From positions 2,852,001 through 2,916,000 of the forward strand of contig NZ_AP025592.1 in the NCBI RefSeq assembly GCF_023169965.1: a stretch of 64,000 nucleotides of DNA, given 5' to 3'. The translations under genes were made by a program, and so were the position numbers. The stretch is from Anaeromyxobacter paludicola (GTDB taxonomy: Bacteria > Myxococcota > Myxococcia > Myxococcales > Anaeromyxobacteraceae). Below are positions 45,123 through 53,959 of the stretch, in pieces. Under the pieces are notes generated by a model. The model searched no databases. It was not told the origin of the DNA and saw nothing but the letters and a program-made list of their open reading frames with translations. How positions within the stretch are numbered: position 1 is the stretch's first letter; each line of letters begins with the position of its first letter.

Positions 45123-45367
45123 GGGATCGGGCCGGCGTCATTAGCGCGCAGCACCACCAATGCGGCACGCTGGTGCCGGCTTCTGGCCTGGAAGGAGCCG
45201 TTGCCTCCGCTGCGTGGCCACAAGGTCCAGGTCGCGCTCCTCGGCCTGGTCCACTGGAAGAGCGTTCATCTGTCGTTCACTAAATCGGCGGCCTACGAAA
45301 TCGGAGGCCCCCCACGCGAACCATCCAGCGGGCATGATGGGCCGCGCCTCACTAAGCCTTGGGGCCG
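45123..45367. other. Right flank of the low-GC insertion
   Basis: 245 bp after the endonuclease. A 43-residue minus-strand frame starting with ATG at about 45272 (MNALPVDQAEERDLDLVATQ) can be read but has no family or context, so it is not called. Composition returns to the GC-rich norm around 45340-45370. Confidence 0.45.
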
Positions 45368-46126
45368 ATGCCCCACGCCCACCTCCGCCTCTACGCCGAG
45401 CTGAACGACTTCCTCCCTCCCTCGAAGCGTTTCGTCTCCTTCGACCACCCCTTCCACGGCCACCCCTCCGTGAAGGACGTCATCGAAGCCCTCGGCGTCC
45501 CCCACACCGAGGTGGACCTGGTCCTCGCCGACGGCGAACCGGTGGACTTCTCCTGGCGCCTCCACGACGGCGCGCGCGTGGCGGTCTACCCGGTCTTCGA
45601 GGCCATCGACATCGCGCCCGTCACCCACGTCCGCCCGGCCCCGCTGCGGGAGGTCCGCTTCGTCCTCGACGGCCACCTGGGCCGGCTGGCGCGGCACCTG
45701 CGCATGCTGGGCTTCGACACCGCCTGGCGTAACGACGCGCCCGATGACGAGCTGGCCCGAATCTCGGCCGAGGAGCACCGCATCCTCCTCACCCGCGACC
45801 GCGGCCTCCTCAAGCGTCGCATCGTGACCCACGGCTACCTGGTCCGAGCTTCGGACCCGCGCGAGCAGCTCACGGAGGTCCTGCGCCGCCTCGACCTCCA
45901 CGGCGCCATCGCCCCCTTCCGCCGCTGCCTGCGCTGCAACGGGCTCCTCGAGCCGGTCGCCAAGGCAAAGGTCGAGTCCGCGCTACCGCCGGCGGTCCGC
46001 CGCGAGCACGAAGACTTCCGCCGCTGCGATTCCTGCGGCCGCGTCTACTGGGCGGGCTCGCACCACCGCCGGATGACGCAGCTCGTCTCCGAGCTGCTCG
46101 CCGAGCGGCGCGCCGAGGCGCCCTGA
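45368..46126 (+). CDS. Ubiquitin-like/Mut7-C PIN-type RNase
   Basis: 252 residues from ATG 45368. Residues 1 to about 85 form a beta-grasp Ub-Mut7C domain (HLRLYAELNDFLPP, then VSFDHPFHGHPSVKDVIEAL in part). Residues about 97-245 are Mut7-C, a PIN-fold RNase: FVLDGHLGRLARHLRMLGFD and ILLTRDRGLLKR supply acidic residues, and a zinc ribbon with CLRCNG and CDSCGRVYW closes the domain. Probably cleaves RNA; the role of the beta-grasp domain is unknown. Cytoplasmic. First gene right of the insertion. Confidence 0.88.
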   Translation: MPHAHLRLYAELNDFLPPSKRFVSFDHPFHGHPSVKDVIEALGVPHTEVDLVLADGEPVDFSWRLHDGARVAVYPVFEAIDIAPVTHVRPAPLREVRFVLDGHLGRLARHLRMLGFDTAWRNDAPDDELARISAEEHRILLTRDRGLLKRRIVTHGYLVRASDPREQLTEVLRRLDLHGAIAPFRRCLRCNGLLEPVAKAKVESALPPAVRREHEDFRRCDSCGRVYWAGSHHRRMTQLVSELLAERRAEAP

Positions 46127-46169
46127 GGCCACCACCAGCGGCGTCGCTGGGAGCTCGACCCTCCGCCCC

Positions 46170-47654
46170 TCACTTGGCGTCCATCACCGGCCGCTGCGTC
46201 GCCACGGGCGGCGCCTTCGCGACCGGTGGCGTGCGGGCCGCGACGGCCCTCCCCTCGTCCACGTCCCCCACCATCCCGGCCAGCTCCCGCAGGCTCACGT
46301 CGTGCGGCGACCGGCGCCGGTCCTCCTCGCCGCCTCGCAGCACACGCGCGAGCTCCGGCCCGAGCCGCGCCTCGAGCTCCGCCCGCACGGCGTCGGCCTG
46401 CGGCTCCATCCTCAGTGCATCCTTGAGATCGCTCACCCGGATCCGGTCGAGGTCCCGGCCCGGCAGGTAGCCCACCGCGCCTCCGACGTCGGCCCGCGCC
46501 AGCAGCCCTGCGCGCACCAGCGCCTGCAGGGTCTCCTCGATGGCGAGCGCGGGCACGTCCACCAGCTCCGAGAGGCGCGCCTGCGCCCGCCACGGCCCGC
46601 CGCGCAGGAACTCGCGCGCGACGTGCGCCCCGACCACCACCGCCAGCGTCTCGCGCAACGCCTGGTCGGCCTGCTGCGCCCGCAGCCGCTGCCGCACCAG
46701 CCCCTCGTTCTGGTGGCTCGCGGCCACCTGCGCGCCGACGAGCACCACGAGCCACGACACGTAGGTCCAGACGAGGAAGATCGGCAGCGCGCTCAGGACG
46801 GAGTAGAGGGCGTTGTAGCTCGACACGCCGACCTGGAGCTGCACGTACAGGACGAGCGCCACCTGCCAGAGCACGGCGGCGACGAGCGCGCCGATGGCGC
46901 AGGAGAGCCGCCGGGTCCGCACGTTGGGCAGGATGAGGTAGAGCGCGAAGAACGCGACGCCGACCACGGCCACCGAGGTGAAGCGGAGCAGGAAGTCGAT
47001 CACCGCGCCGATCCCGGACACGTCGCGGAGGAACTCCACCACCCGCGAGCTCTGCGCGGCGGTCGCGGCGGTGCCGGCGGCGAGGATGAGCAGCGGCGTG
47101 GTGACGAGCAGGGTGACGTAGTCGGTCACCTGCCGCAGCAGCGTGCGCCGCGTCTTGGCGCCCCAGATGTCGTTGAGCGTGTCCTCGACCGACGAGAGCA
47201 GGCTCACGCTGGTGTAGAGCAGGATGAGCAGCCCCACCGCGCCGAGCGTGGAGAAGTTGGTCCGCTGGACGAACTGCAGGATCTTCTCGGTGGCCCCGAG
47301 CAGCGCGGGGTTGTCGCCGAAGGTCTGGTGCAGGTAGGGCCGGACGCTCTTCTCGATGAAGCTCTCGTACGCCCCGAACCCCTTCAGGATGGCGAAGGCG
47401 AAGGCGAGGAAGGGCACGATCGAGAGGACGCTGTAGTAGGTCAGCGCCGCGGCCCGGACGGTGATCCGGTTCGAGAAGAAGCCCTGGAAGCCGGAGTAGA
47501 GGACGCGGCTCCCGCGGTAGAGTAGCCGCTGCCAGCCGCGCAGGTCGGCGACGCGCACGGCCCAGATGCGCACGCGGAAGAAGGCCTGGGCGCGAGCCAG
47601 CGGCGAGCGCTCGTCTTCCCGCTCGCTGGGAGTCCTGTCGGGGCGGGCTGCCAC
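46170..47654 (-). CDS. YihY/BrkB-family membrane protein
   Basis: 494 residues from GTG 47654. A TTG at 47708 is open in frame but overlaps the cold-shock terminator, so I prefer the later start. Six or so membrane helices lie between about residues 60 and 320; the family pattern includes RAAALTYYSVLSIVPFLAF and GASVAAVLW-like segments (here GALVAAVLWQVALVLY). The cytoplasmic C-terminal about 170 residues contain a winged-helix-like part (LVDVPALAIEETLQALVRAG). Often mislabelled ribonuclease BN; BrkB proteins are probably transporters or envelope factors. Confidence 0.85.
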   Translation of the reverse strand: MAARPDRTPSEREDERSPLARAQAFFRVRIWAVRVADLRGWQRLLYRGSRVLYSGFQGFFSNRITVRAAALTYYSVLSIVPFLAFAFAILKGFGAYESFIEKSVRPYLHQTFGDNPALLGATEKILQFVQRTNFSTLGAVGLLILLYTSVSLLSSVEDTLNDIWGAKTRRTLLRQVTDYVTLLVTTPLLILAAGTAATAAQSSRVVEFLRDVSGIGAVIDFLLRFTSVAVVGVAFFALYLILPNVRTRRLSCAIGALVAAVLWQVALVLYVQLQVGVSSYNALYSVLSALPIFLVWTYVSWLVVLVGAQVAASHQNEGLVRQRLRAQQADQALRETLAVVVGAHVAREFLRGGPWRAQARLSELVDVPALAIEETLQALVRAGLLARADVGGAVGYLPGRDLDRIRVSDLKDALRMEPQADAVRAELEARLGPELARVLRGGEEDRRRSPHDVSLRELAGMVGDVDEGRAVAARTPPVAKAPPVATQRPVMDAK

Positions 47655-47708
47655 CTCCTGAACTTGCGCCCGGCGGCGCCTCGCCGCACGCCTGCCCCCA
47701 GAACGCAA

Positions 47709-47740
47709 GAAGCCCCGACTCCGTGAGGGGCCGGGGCTTC
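47709..47740 (-). terminator. Rho-independent terminator of the cold-shock gene
   Basis: GAAGCCCCG (47709-47717) and CGGGGCTTC (47732-47740) form a perfect 9-bp stem. Read on the minus strand the stem is followed by TTGCGTTCT. It lies 22 bp after the cold-shock stop codon. Confidence 0.75.
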
Positions 47741-47762
47741 CTGTTCGATCGATGCGGGTCGG

Positions 47763-47966
47763 CTAGACCGGGCGGACGTTCGCCGCCTGCAGGCCCTTCG
47801 GGCCCTTGGTCACGTCGAACTCCACCTTCTGGCCCTCGGCCAGGGTGCGGAACCCGTCGGCCTGGATCGCGGTGTGGTGGCAGAACACATCCTCGCCACC
47901 GCTATCCTGGGTGATGAAACCAAAGCCCTTCGCATCGTTGAACCACTTCACCGTACCAGTAGCCAT
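47763..47966 (-). CDS. Cold-shock protein (CspA family)
   Basis: 67 residues, standard single cold-shock domain. RNA-binding motifs: KGFGFI (RNP1) and DVFCHH (RNP2), where Cys replaces the common Val. The start [10 protein letters not shown] is invariant for the family. It binds single-stranded RNA or DNA and melts secondary structure. No clear Shine-Dalgarno precedes the ATG. About 275 bp separate it from the next gene, leaving room for a long 5' leader as in other csp genes. Its own terminator follows. Confidence 0.95.
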   Translation of the reverse strand: MATGTVKWFNDAKGFGFITQDSGGEDVFCHHTAIQADGFRTLAEGQKVEFDVTKGPKGLQAANVRPV

Positions 47967-48242
47967 TTTGAACCGTGTACTCGTTTCTTCTCTGTGTTCT
48001 GGGGCGGCGAAGATGGCCGCCCTGCCTCGCCCCGGAGTCGGAGCGAGAGGCGATGCGTCTACACGGATCGCCCGGCGGCGTCCAGCGCACGCCCCAAGGG
48101 TCTTCGGTGCAAATCCTGCCGATCCGGCGTCATCGCGCCGCCGCTGCTCGGGATTTCGGCGAAAACGTGCGTGAACGCATGGGGTCGATCTCGCGCGCGC
48201 CGCCGCCTAGACAGAGGGGCGCGGCGCCAGCCCGAGGAGCCC

Positions 48243-48731
48243 ATGCCCACCCTCCGCACCAAGATCACCCCTCACCTCTGGTTCGCGAAGGGAGCGGCCG
48301 AGGCGGCGCGGTTCTACGCCTCGCTCTTCCCCGATTCCCACGTCGATCAGGTCACGCCGATCCCGGTGGACACCCCGAGCGGCCCGGCCAACTCGGTGCA
48401 GATCGTCTCCTTCACCCTCGCCGGCCAGCCGTTCGTCGCCATCGACGCCGGCCCGCTCGACCCCTTCAACCACGCCATCTCCTTCGTGGTGAGCTGCGCC
48501 GATCAGGCGGAGGTCGATCACTACTGGAACGCCTTCGCCGATGGCGGGCAGCCCGAGCGCTGCGGCTGGGTGCGGGACCGCTTCGGCGTCTACTGGCAGG
48601 TGGTGCCGGACGCCCTGGGCGAGCTCATGCAGCGCGCCGACACGGCGGGCGGGAAGCGCGTGATGCAGGCCATGCTCGGCATGCAGAAGCTCGACGTCGC
48701 CGGCCTCCAGCGCGCGTACGAGGGGACCTGA
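48243..48731 (+). CDS. VOC/PhnB-like protein
   Basis: 162 residues, GAGGAG upstream. Matches the PhnB/3-demethylubiquinone methyltransferase-like VOC family: ITPHLWFAKGAAEAARFYASLFPDS (in part), NHAISFVVSC and CGWVRDRFGVYWQVVP. Metal or catalytic function is unproven for most members, despite the methyltransferase name. Cytoplasmic. Convergent with the radical SAM gene. Confidence 0.88.
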   Translation: MPTLRTKITPHLWFAKGAAEAARFYASLFPDSHVDQVTPIPVDTPSGPANSVQIVSFTLAGQPFVAIDAGPLDPFNHAISFVVSCADQAEVDHYWNAFADGGQPERCGWVRDRFGVYWQVVPDALGELMQRADTAGGKRVMQAMLGMQKLDVAGLQRAYEGT

Positions 48732-48768
48732 CGAGCCGGCGCGGGGCACCGGCCCCAAGGCGAAGCTT

Positions 48769-49428
48769 TCAGCGAGGGTCGATGCCCTCCGGCCACCCGT
48801 TCACGAACACGCGCCCGTCCGGCCCGATCCGCACCTCCACCGTCCGCGCGAGCTCCCCCGGCGGCGCCCGCTCGACGCCGGGCGCGTACCTCGCGGTGAG
48901 GAAGTGGAACCGCTGGTTCTCCGATCCGACCCAGCGGCGCGACCGCTCGGGCCGCGCCCGGTCGAAGGGCCCGTCCACGAGGAGGTCGGTCGCGGCGAGG
49001 AGCGCGGCCACCCCGGCGTCGCCCGCGGCCCGCGCCTGCAGCGCCTCGAGCGCGTGGCCGGTGAAGACCATCACCGAGAGCCCGAGCCCCCGGGCGGCCC
49101 GGCAGAGCGCGGCGGCGGGCGCGGCCTGCTCGAAAGGCTCGCCGCCGAGCAGCGTCAGCCCATCGAGCCCACCCTTCCCTACCTCTCGCGCCAGCTCCCG
49201 GGCGAGCGCCTGCACCGTCACCCGCTCCCCGCCGCGCGGGTCGAAGAGGTGCGGGTTGCAGCACCCGGCGCAGCGCAGCGCGCACCCCTGCAGCCAGACC
49301 GCGTACCGGCTCCCGGGCCCCTCGGCCTCGGTGCGCGCCACCCGGTGGCCGATCCGGAGCGCGGGCGCGTCGGGCGGCCGCGGGACGGCGCTGGCCCTGC
49401 GGGCGAGCGGGGGGCGGGAAGAAGTCAC
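48769..49428 (-). CDS. NrdG-like radical SAM protein
   Basis: 219 residues from GTG 49428. The 4Fe-4S motif is Cys49-x3-Cys53-x2-Cys56 (QGCALRCAGCCNP), followed by LTLLGGEPFEQ, the GGE SAM-binding element. Resembles class III ribonucleotide reductase activating enzymes and related single-cluster radical SAM proteins. No NrdD is in the window, so its partner glycyl-radical enzyme is unknown. Alternative longer starts run over the promoter of transketolase and lack support. Divergent from tkt, with a small dyad GGGCGA/TCGCCC at 49469-49484 between them. Confidence 0.8.
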   Translation of the reverse strand: MTSSRPPLARRASAVPRPPDAPALRIGHRVARTEAEGPGSRYAVWLQGCALRCAGCCNPHLFDPRGGERVTVQALARELAREVGKGGLDGLTLLGGEPFEQAAPAAALCRAARGLGLSVMVFTGHALEALQARAAGDAGVAALLAATDLLVDGPFDRARPERSRRWVGSENQRFHFLTARYAPGVERAPPGELARTVEVRIGPDGRVFVNGWPEGIDPR

Positions 49429-49525
49429 GCCAGCAGATGGTACACCCCCTTGATCTCGCCCTCCCCGTGGGCGACATTTCGCCCTTCCCAGCTTCCTCCC
49501 CCGCTCTTCGACGGAGAGATCCCTC

Positions 49526-51520
49526 TTGGCTTCACCCAGCGCAGACTTGACCCGGCTTTGCGTCAACACCATCCGCATGCTGGCCGCCGACGGCGTGCAG
49601 AAGGCGAACAGCGGCCACCCCGGCATGCCCATGGGCTGCGCCGACCTGGCGCACGTCCTCTGGACCCGTCACCTGCGCTTCGATCCCAAGGAGCCGCGCT
49701 GGCTGGGGCGCGACCGGTTCGTGCTCTCCGCCGGGCACGGGTCGATGCTGCTCTACAGCCTGCTCCACCTCGCCGGCTTCGACCTCAGCCTCGACGACCT
49801 CAAGAGCTTCCGCCAGCTCCACTCGCGGACGGCGGGCCACCCGGAGTTCGGCTACGCCCCCGGCATCGAGGTCACCTCCGGGCCGCTCGGCCAGGGCTTC
49901 GCCAACGGCGTGGGCATGGCGCTCGGCCAGGCGATCCTCTCCGCCCGGCTCGGCCCCGGCAACCCGGCCGCCGACCACTTCGTCTACGCCATCGTCTCCG
50001 ACGGCGACCTGATGGAGGGCGTGGCGGCCGAGGCGGCCAGCTTCGCCGGCCACATGAAGCTCGGCCGGCTCGTCTACCTGTACGACGACAACCAGATCAC
50101 CATCGACGGCTCGACCGCCATCACCTTCGGCGGCGAGGACGTGACGAAGCGGTTCGAGGCCTACGGCTGGCACGTCCAGTCGGTGGACGGCCACGACCAC
50201 GACGCGGTCCACCGGGCCATCGAGGCGGCCAAGGCGGAGCTCGGCAAGCCGAGCCTCATCCGCTGCCGCACCACCATCGGCTGGGGCTCGCCCGGCAAGG
50301 CGGGCAAGTCCTCCAGCCACGGCGCGCCGCTCGGCGAGGCGGAGCTCGAGGCCACCAAGAAGCACCTGGGCTGGCCGCTCGAGCCGCGCTTCCTCGTGCC
50401 CGACGAGGTCCGCGCCTTCTGGAAGGGCGTGCAGGCCGAGAAGGCCGCGCAGGTCGCGGCCGCGAAGCGGGACGAGGCGGCGTGGCGCGCCGCGCACGGC
50501 GAGCAGGCCGCGCTCCTCGACGCGCTCGTCACGCGCGCGCTGCCGGCCGACCTCCAGGCGAAGCTCCTCGAGGGCGCCGACCAGAACGACGCCACGCGCA
50601 AGCTCTCGCACGCCCTCATCCAGAAGGCGGCGGCGCTGGTCCCCTCGCTCATCGGCGGCTCCGCCGACCTGGCCGAGTCGAACCTCACCGAGATCAAGGG
50701 CGCGGGCGTGTTCGGGCCGCAGAACCCGGCCGCCCGCAACGTGCCCTACGGCATCCGCGAGCACGCCATGGGCGCCATCGCGAACGGCATGGCCTACGAG
50801 GGGTTCGCCATCCCCTTCACCGCCACCTTCCTCATCTTCTCCGACTACATGCGCCCGCCCATCCGGCTCGCGGCGCTGTCGCACCTCCAGTCGATCTACG
50901 TCTTCACGCACGACTCGATCTTCCTCGGCGAGGACGGGCCGACGCACCAGCCGGTGGAGCAGCTCACCACGCTGCGCGCCGTGCCGAACCTTCACGTGGT
51001 CCGCCCGGCCGACGGGCTCGAGACCGCCTGGGCCTGGGGCCACGCGCTCGAGCGGAAGGACGGGCCGACGGCGCTGGTCCTCACCCGCCAGAAGCCGGCC
51101 AAGGTGACCCGCGCCAGCTTCGACCCGGCGGCGGTCGGCCGCGGCGCCTACGTGGTCGCCGCTCCCGCCGGCGCCAGCTTCACGGTCCTCGCCACCGGCT
51201 CCGAGGTCGGCCTCGCGCAGGCGGCCCTGGAGCTCCTCGCGGCCAAGGGCGTGGTGGGGCGGCTCGTGTCGGTGCCGTGCCTCACCTGCTTCGAGGCGCA
51301 GCCGCAGTCCTACCGCGACGAGGTGCTGCCCCCGGGGCAGAAGGTGGCGGTGGTGGAGGCGGCGCGCGGCACCGAGTGGTGGCGCCACGCCGGCAAGGAC
51401 GGGCTCGTCATCGGCATCGACCGCTTCGGCGCCTCGGCGCCGGAGAAGGCGCTCGCCGAGGAGTACGGCTTCACGCCGGCCAAGGTCGCCGAGAAGCTCG
51501 AGAGCTGGGTGGCGCGGTAG
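49526..51520 (+). CDS. tkt: Transketolase
   Basis: 664 residues. TTG start with GGAGAG eight bases upstream. Thiamine-diphosphate enzyme of the pentose phosphate pathway that moves two-carbon units between sugar phosphates. Typical features: [41 protein letters not shown] (diphosphate-metal motif) and [20 protein letters not shown]. Full length. A canonical terminator follows at 51561. Confidence 0.97.
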   Translation: MASPSADLTRLCVNTIRMLAADGVQKANSGHPGMPMGCADLAHVLWTRHLRFDPKEPRWLGRDRFVLSAGHGSMLLYSLLHLAGFDLSLDDLKSFRQLHSRTAGHPEFGYAPGIEVTSGPLGQGFANGVGMALGQAILSARLGPGNPAADHFVYAIVSDGDLMEGVAAEAASFAGHMKLGRLVYLYDDNQITIDGSTAITFGGEDVTKRFEAYGWHVQSVDGHDHDAVHRAIEAAKAELGKPSLIRCRTTIGWGSPGKAGKSSSHGAPLGEAELEATKKHLGWPLEPRFLVPDEVRAFWKGVQAEKAAQVAAAKRDEAAWRAAHGEQAALLDALVTRALPADLQAKLLEGADQNDATRKLSHALIQKAAALVPSLIGGSADLAESNLTEIKGAGVFGPQNPAARNVPYGIREHAMGAIANGMAYEGFAIPFTATFLIFSDYMRPPIRLAALSHLQSIYVFTHDSIFLGEDGPTHQPVEQLTTLRAVPNLHVVRPADGLETAWAWGHALERKDGPTALVLTRQKPAKVTRASFDPAAVGRGAYVVAAPAGASFTVLATGSEVGLAQAALELLAAKGVVGRLVSVPCLTCFEAQPQSYRDEVLPPGQKVAVVEAARGTEWWRHAGKDGLVIGIDRFGASAPEKALAEEYGFTPAKVAEKLESWVAR

Positions 51521-51560
51521 GCGCTCGCGAGGTGAGGGGGCCATGGCCCCCTCCAAGCAA

Positions 51561-51597
51561 AAGGGCGGCTCCGGGCTCGACCCGGGCCGCCCTTTTT
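51561..51597 (+). terminator. Rho-independent terminator of tkt
   Basis: AAGGGCGGC (51561-51569) pairs with GCCGCCCTT (51586-51594), extended inward by CCGGG/CCCGG past one bulged T, with a 5-nt CTCGA loop. Runs into TTTTT. The best terminator in the window. Confidence 0.9.
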
Positions 51598-51616
51598 CCA
51601 GGGAGAGGTCTGGAGG

Positions 51617-51967
51617 CTAGCGGAGGCCAGCCGCCGGCGAGCTCGCGCCGGGCTGCGTCTGGGCCTGCGGCTGCGCCGGGACGACCGGGCGCGGCTCGAT
51701 GCGCTCGCCCTTGGCGAGCATCTTGAGCGAGAGCGAGAGCAGGCTGGCGAGGAGCTCGCCCGAGCCCGGCACGTCGAGCTTGCGGTAGATCCGCTTGCGG
51801 CGGGCTCGGATGGTCTCGGGCGACACGCCAGCGGCGGCCGCGGAGTCCTTGCAGGCGAAGCCCTGCGCGATGCGCAGCACCTCGGCGCGCTCGGCCGGCG
51901 TGAGCGTCGTGCCCTCCAGGAAGCGGGCGGCGAAGGGCGTGAGGACCTCGATATCGATCTGAGCCAT
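51617..51967 (-). CDS. Small LuxR-type HTH regulator
   Basis: 116 residues from ATG 51967, with AAGGAA upstream; a longer upstream frame is rejected. A LuxR/GerE-type helix-turn-helix spans about residues 22-75: LTPAERAEVLRIAQGFACKD, then AAGVSPETIRARRKRIYRKL. No receiver or sensor domain, so it is a stand-alone DNA-binding protein. The C-terminal tail is Pro/Gln-rich. Convergent with tkt. The 425-bp upstream gap contains phased 10-bp repeats that might be its operator. Confidence 0.8.
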   Translation of the reverse strand: MAQIDIEVLTPFAARFLEGTTLTPAERAEVLRIAQGFACKDSAAAAGVSPETIRARRKRIYRKLDVPGSGELLASLLSLSLKMLAKGERIEPRPVVPAQPQAQTQPGASSPAAGLR

Positions 51968-52392
51968 CTCTTTTTCCTTCCCGACAAGGCCCGTTGTCTG
52001 GGCCAGCTTTCCGGGTCTGCCAAGCGGAGGGATCCCTACCGATCCCACGCCTGGCCGTCTTTTTCCCGGGCGTGAAGGACGATATGCACGCCCCGGCCGG
52101 TTGCCACCCCCTACGGATCACTTTCTCGTAAAGTCCCGCGGACCTTGGGCAAATGGGGTGGGTCCGGGGGCCTGGAACCCGGTTGGGCGGTCAGGCGGTC
52201 CGCTCCTGTGCCGATATAGGCCCTTATAGACCCTAATAGGACGCCCCTGATCGAGATCACGTACCTGGACCTACCTCACCCCCCCCTCGCCACGCGGCGC
52301 CATCGTTCGGAGACGCCGTGAAGCGCGGAGCGGCCGGCCCTCGGCCCTGACCGTCCGCGGGCGAGGCGCGGCGGCCGCGGCCGGAGCGGCCT
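51968..52392. other. Intergenic region with AT-containing patch
   Basis: 425 bp between the LuxR-type gene and the end of the protease gene. No gene is seen. Positions 52210-52245 are strikingly AT-rich for this genome and contain three phased 10-bp repeats (annotated separately). Leader sequence of the regulator occupies the left end. Confidence 0.55.
52215..52244. promoter_or_regulatory. Three phased 10-bp direct repeats
   Basis: TATAGGCCCT, TATAGACCCT and AATAGGACGC follow each other without gaps. Period of about one helical turn would place the same bases on one DNA face, as in operators for oligomeric regulators. Located about 250 bp upstream of the LuxR-type gene on the minus strand. 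Function inferred. Confidence 0.4.
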
Positions 52393-53781
52393 CTACCGGT
52401 CCGCGCTCTCCGCCCGCGACGGCTCCGGCGCCATCAGGCCGGCGAGTCCTTGCAGGGCGCCGTCGGAGGCGAAGTCCACCGCCTGGAGCTGCTCGCGCTG
52501 CTCCTCCCGCCGCGCCCGGACCCGCTCGCCGATCGCCGAGGCGAGCGAGAACGACCGCGCCCGCTCCGCCGCCCGGTACTGCAGGACGGCGTCGAGCTGC
52601 CGCCAGAGCGAGTCGGCCAGCTCCCCGAGCTCCTGACCCAGCTCCGGCGACAGCGCCGAGCCGTACGCGGCCGGCTCGCCCTTCCCCGCCCGGAGCTGCA
52701 GCTCGCCCGCGCCGGCCGGGCTCTCGAGCTCGAAGGCGACGCGGGTGGAGAGCGGGAAGCCGGCGCCGAGCAGCCCGAACCTCACCGAGTCGCCCGCCGC
52801 CTCGGCGCGGACCATGCGGTCGGCGTACGGCAGCTCCGCCGCGCCGCCGCTGGCGCGCAGCGCCTCGAGCACGCGCGGGCGGTCGAGCGCCCCGTCCGCC
52901 AGCGCCGCCGCGCCGCGCCCCACCTCGAGCCGGTCGAGCAGCGGCCGGAGCTGGTCGATCGACACCACCACGTTCATCGCCTGCGCCCCCACGTAGCCCG
53001 CGTGGTAGACGCCGACCAGCTCGAGCTCGCCCGACTTGCAGGAGATGGCGAAGACCGGGCTCCCCGAGTTCCCGTTGTTGAGGAGCGCGTCCACGGTGAA
53101 GTCGTCGTGCGACCAGGCCCGCTCGTGATCGGCCTGGCCCACCGCCGTCACCCGGCCGGTGTTGGAGGCGGCGAAGGCCGCGAGCGGATAGCCGCGCACC
53201 TGCACCGCGTTCCCCACCTTGAGCGCCGCCGAGCGGCCGATCCGGTACGGCAGGATCCGCAGCGGCCGGCGCGACTTCAGCACCGCCATGTCGAGCGCCG
53301 GGTCCACCGCCGCGCGCACGAGCGGGATCTGGCCGGGCTCGTCGTCGTCCGACTCGCTCTGCACGATCCGCACGCTCTCCCGCACCTTCCGCGCGCCCGC
53401 CGGCACCCCCTCCACCTCGCTGCCCGGCCCGGTCACCTCCGGCGCCGCGGCCACGTGGGCGTTGGTGGCGAGGTACCACTCGCCGCCGGCGGCCTTGTAC
53501 GCGAAGGCGGTGCCGTGGCGGACGTGGCGGAGGTAGGCGCGCCGGAGCTTCCCGCCCTTGCCGTAGTAGACGTGCTCGTAGATGGCGGTGGTCCGGACCA
53601 GGTAGGTGTAGCTCGCCTCGGCCGAGGCCTCGAAGGTCCGGATCTCCTGGCGCAGGGCGGAGTGGAAGTCGGCGTAGTCGCCGGAGCAGACCGGCCCTTG
53701 GCTCCGCGTCCGGCCCTCGACGCCGCCCGCGAGGGCGACGGCTGGGACGAGCGCGACGAGGAGCGAGGCGCGCACGTGCAT
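52393..53781 (-). CDS. Secreted trypsin-like serine protease
   Basis: 462 residues. Signal peptide MHVRASLLVALVPAVALA. Trypsin-fold (S1/S46-like) triad is visible: His109 in ATNAHV, Asp164 in DPALDMAVLK and Ser239 in NNGNSGSPVF. No PDZ domain follows; the C-terminal about 170 residues are a helical, charged extension of unknown role (LADSLWRQLDAVLQYRAAER). Probably periplasmic protein quality control or secreted protease. Start ATG 53781. Confidence 0.87.
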   Translation of the reverse strand: MHVRASLLVALVPAVALAGGVEGRTRSQGPVCSGDYADFHSALRQEIRTFEASAEASYTYLVRTTAIYEHVYYGKGGKLRRAYLRHVRHGTAFAYKAAGGEWYLATNAHVAAAPEVTGPGSEVEGVPAGARKVRESVRIVQSESDDDEPGQIPLVRAAVDPALDMAVLKSRRPLRILPYRIGRSAALKVGNAVQVRGYPLAAFAASNTGRVTAVGQADHERAWSHDDFTVDALLNNGNSGSPVFAISCKSGELELVGVYHAGYVGAQAMNVVVSIDQLRPLLDRLEVGRGAAALADGALDRPRVLEALRASGGAAELPYADRMVRAEAAGDSVRFGLLGAGFPLSTRVAFELESPAGAGELQLRAGKGEPAAYGSALSPELGQELGELADSLWRQLDAVLQYRAAERARSFSLASAIGERVRARREEQREQLQAVDFASDGALQGLAGLMAPEPSRAESADR

Positions 53782-53959
53782 GATTCCTCCGACCCGATGG
53801 CGAGTCTGTGCACGGTCCAGGCGAGCGGCCAGCCCCGCTACCCCGGGACGGGCCGCGGGGCGCGCAGGTCCAAAAATGGGGAGCCGACCCCGGAGGTCGT
53901 GGACGCGCCCTGGCGGAGGCCGCGGCGCGGCGAGCGCGGCGCGCCCGAGGCGCTGGGCC

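Noticed and set aside
45123-45340. Small minus-strand gene right of the EVE-HNH gene
   Set aside because: The frame has no recognisable family, no convincing ribosome-binding site and lies in probably imported, non-coding DNA.
46170-47654. Ribonuclease BN annotation for the BrkB/YihY protein
   Set aside because: The sequence is a multi-helix membrane protein without nuclease motifs; the RNase BN name for this family is a historical error.
48090-48140. tRNA-like T-arm (GGTGCAAATCC) with CGGATCG/CGATCCG flanks
   Set aside because: The flanks are only about 63 bp apart end to end, the T-stem does not pair and no anticodon arm can be folded. Not a tRNA gene; at most a decayed remnant.
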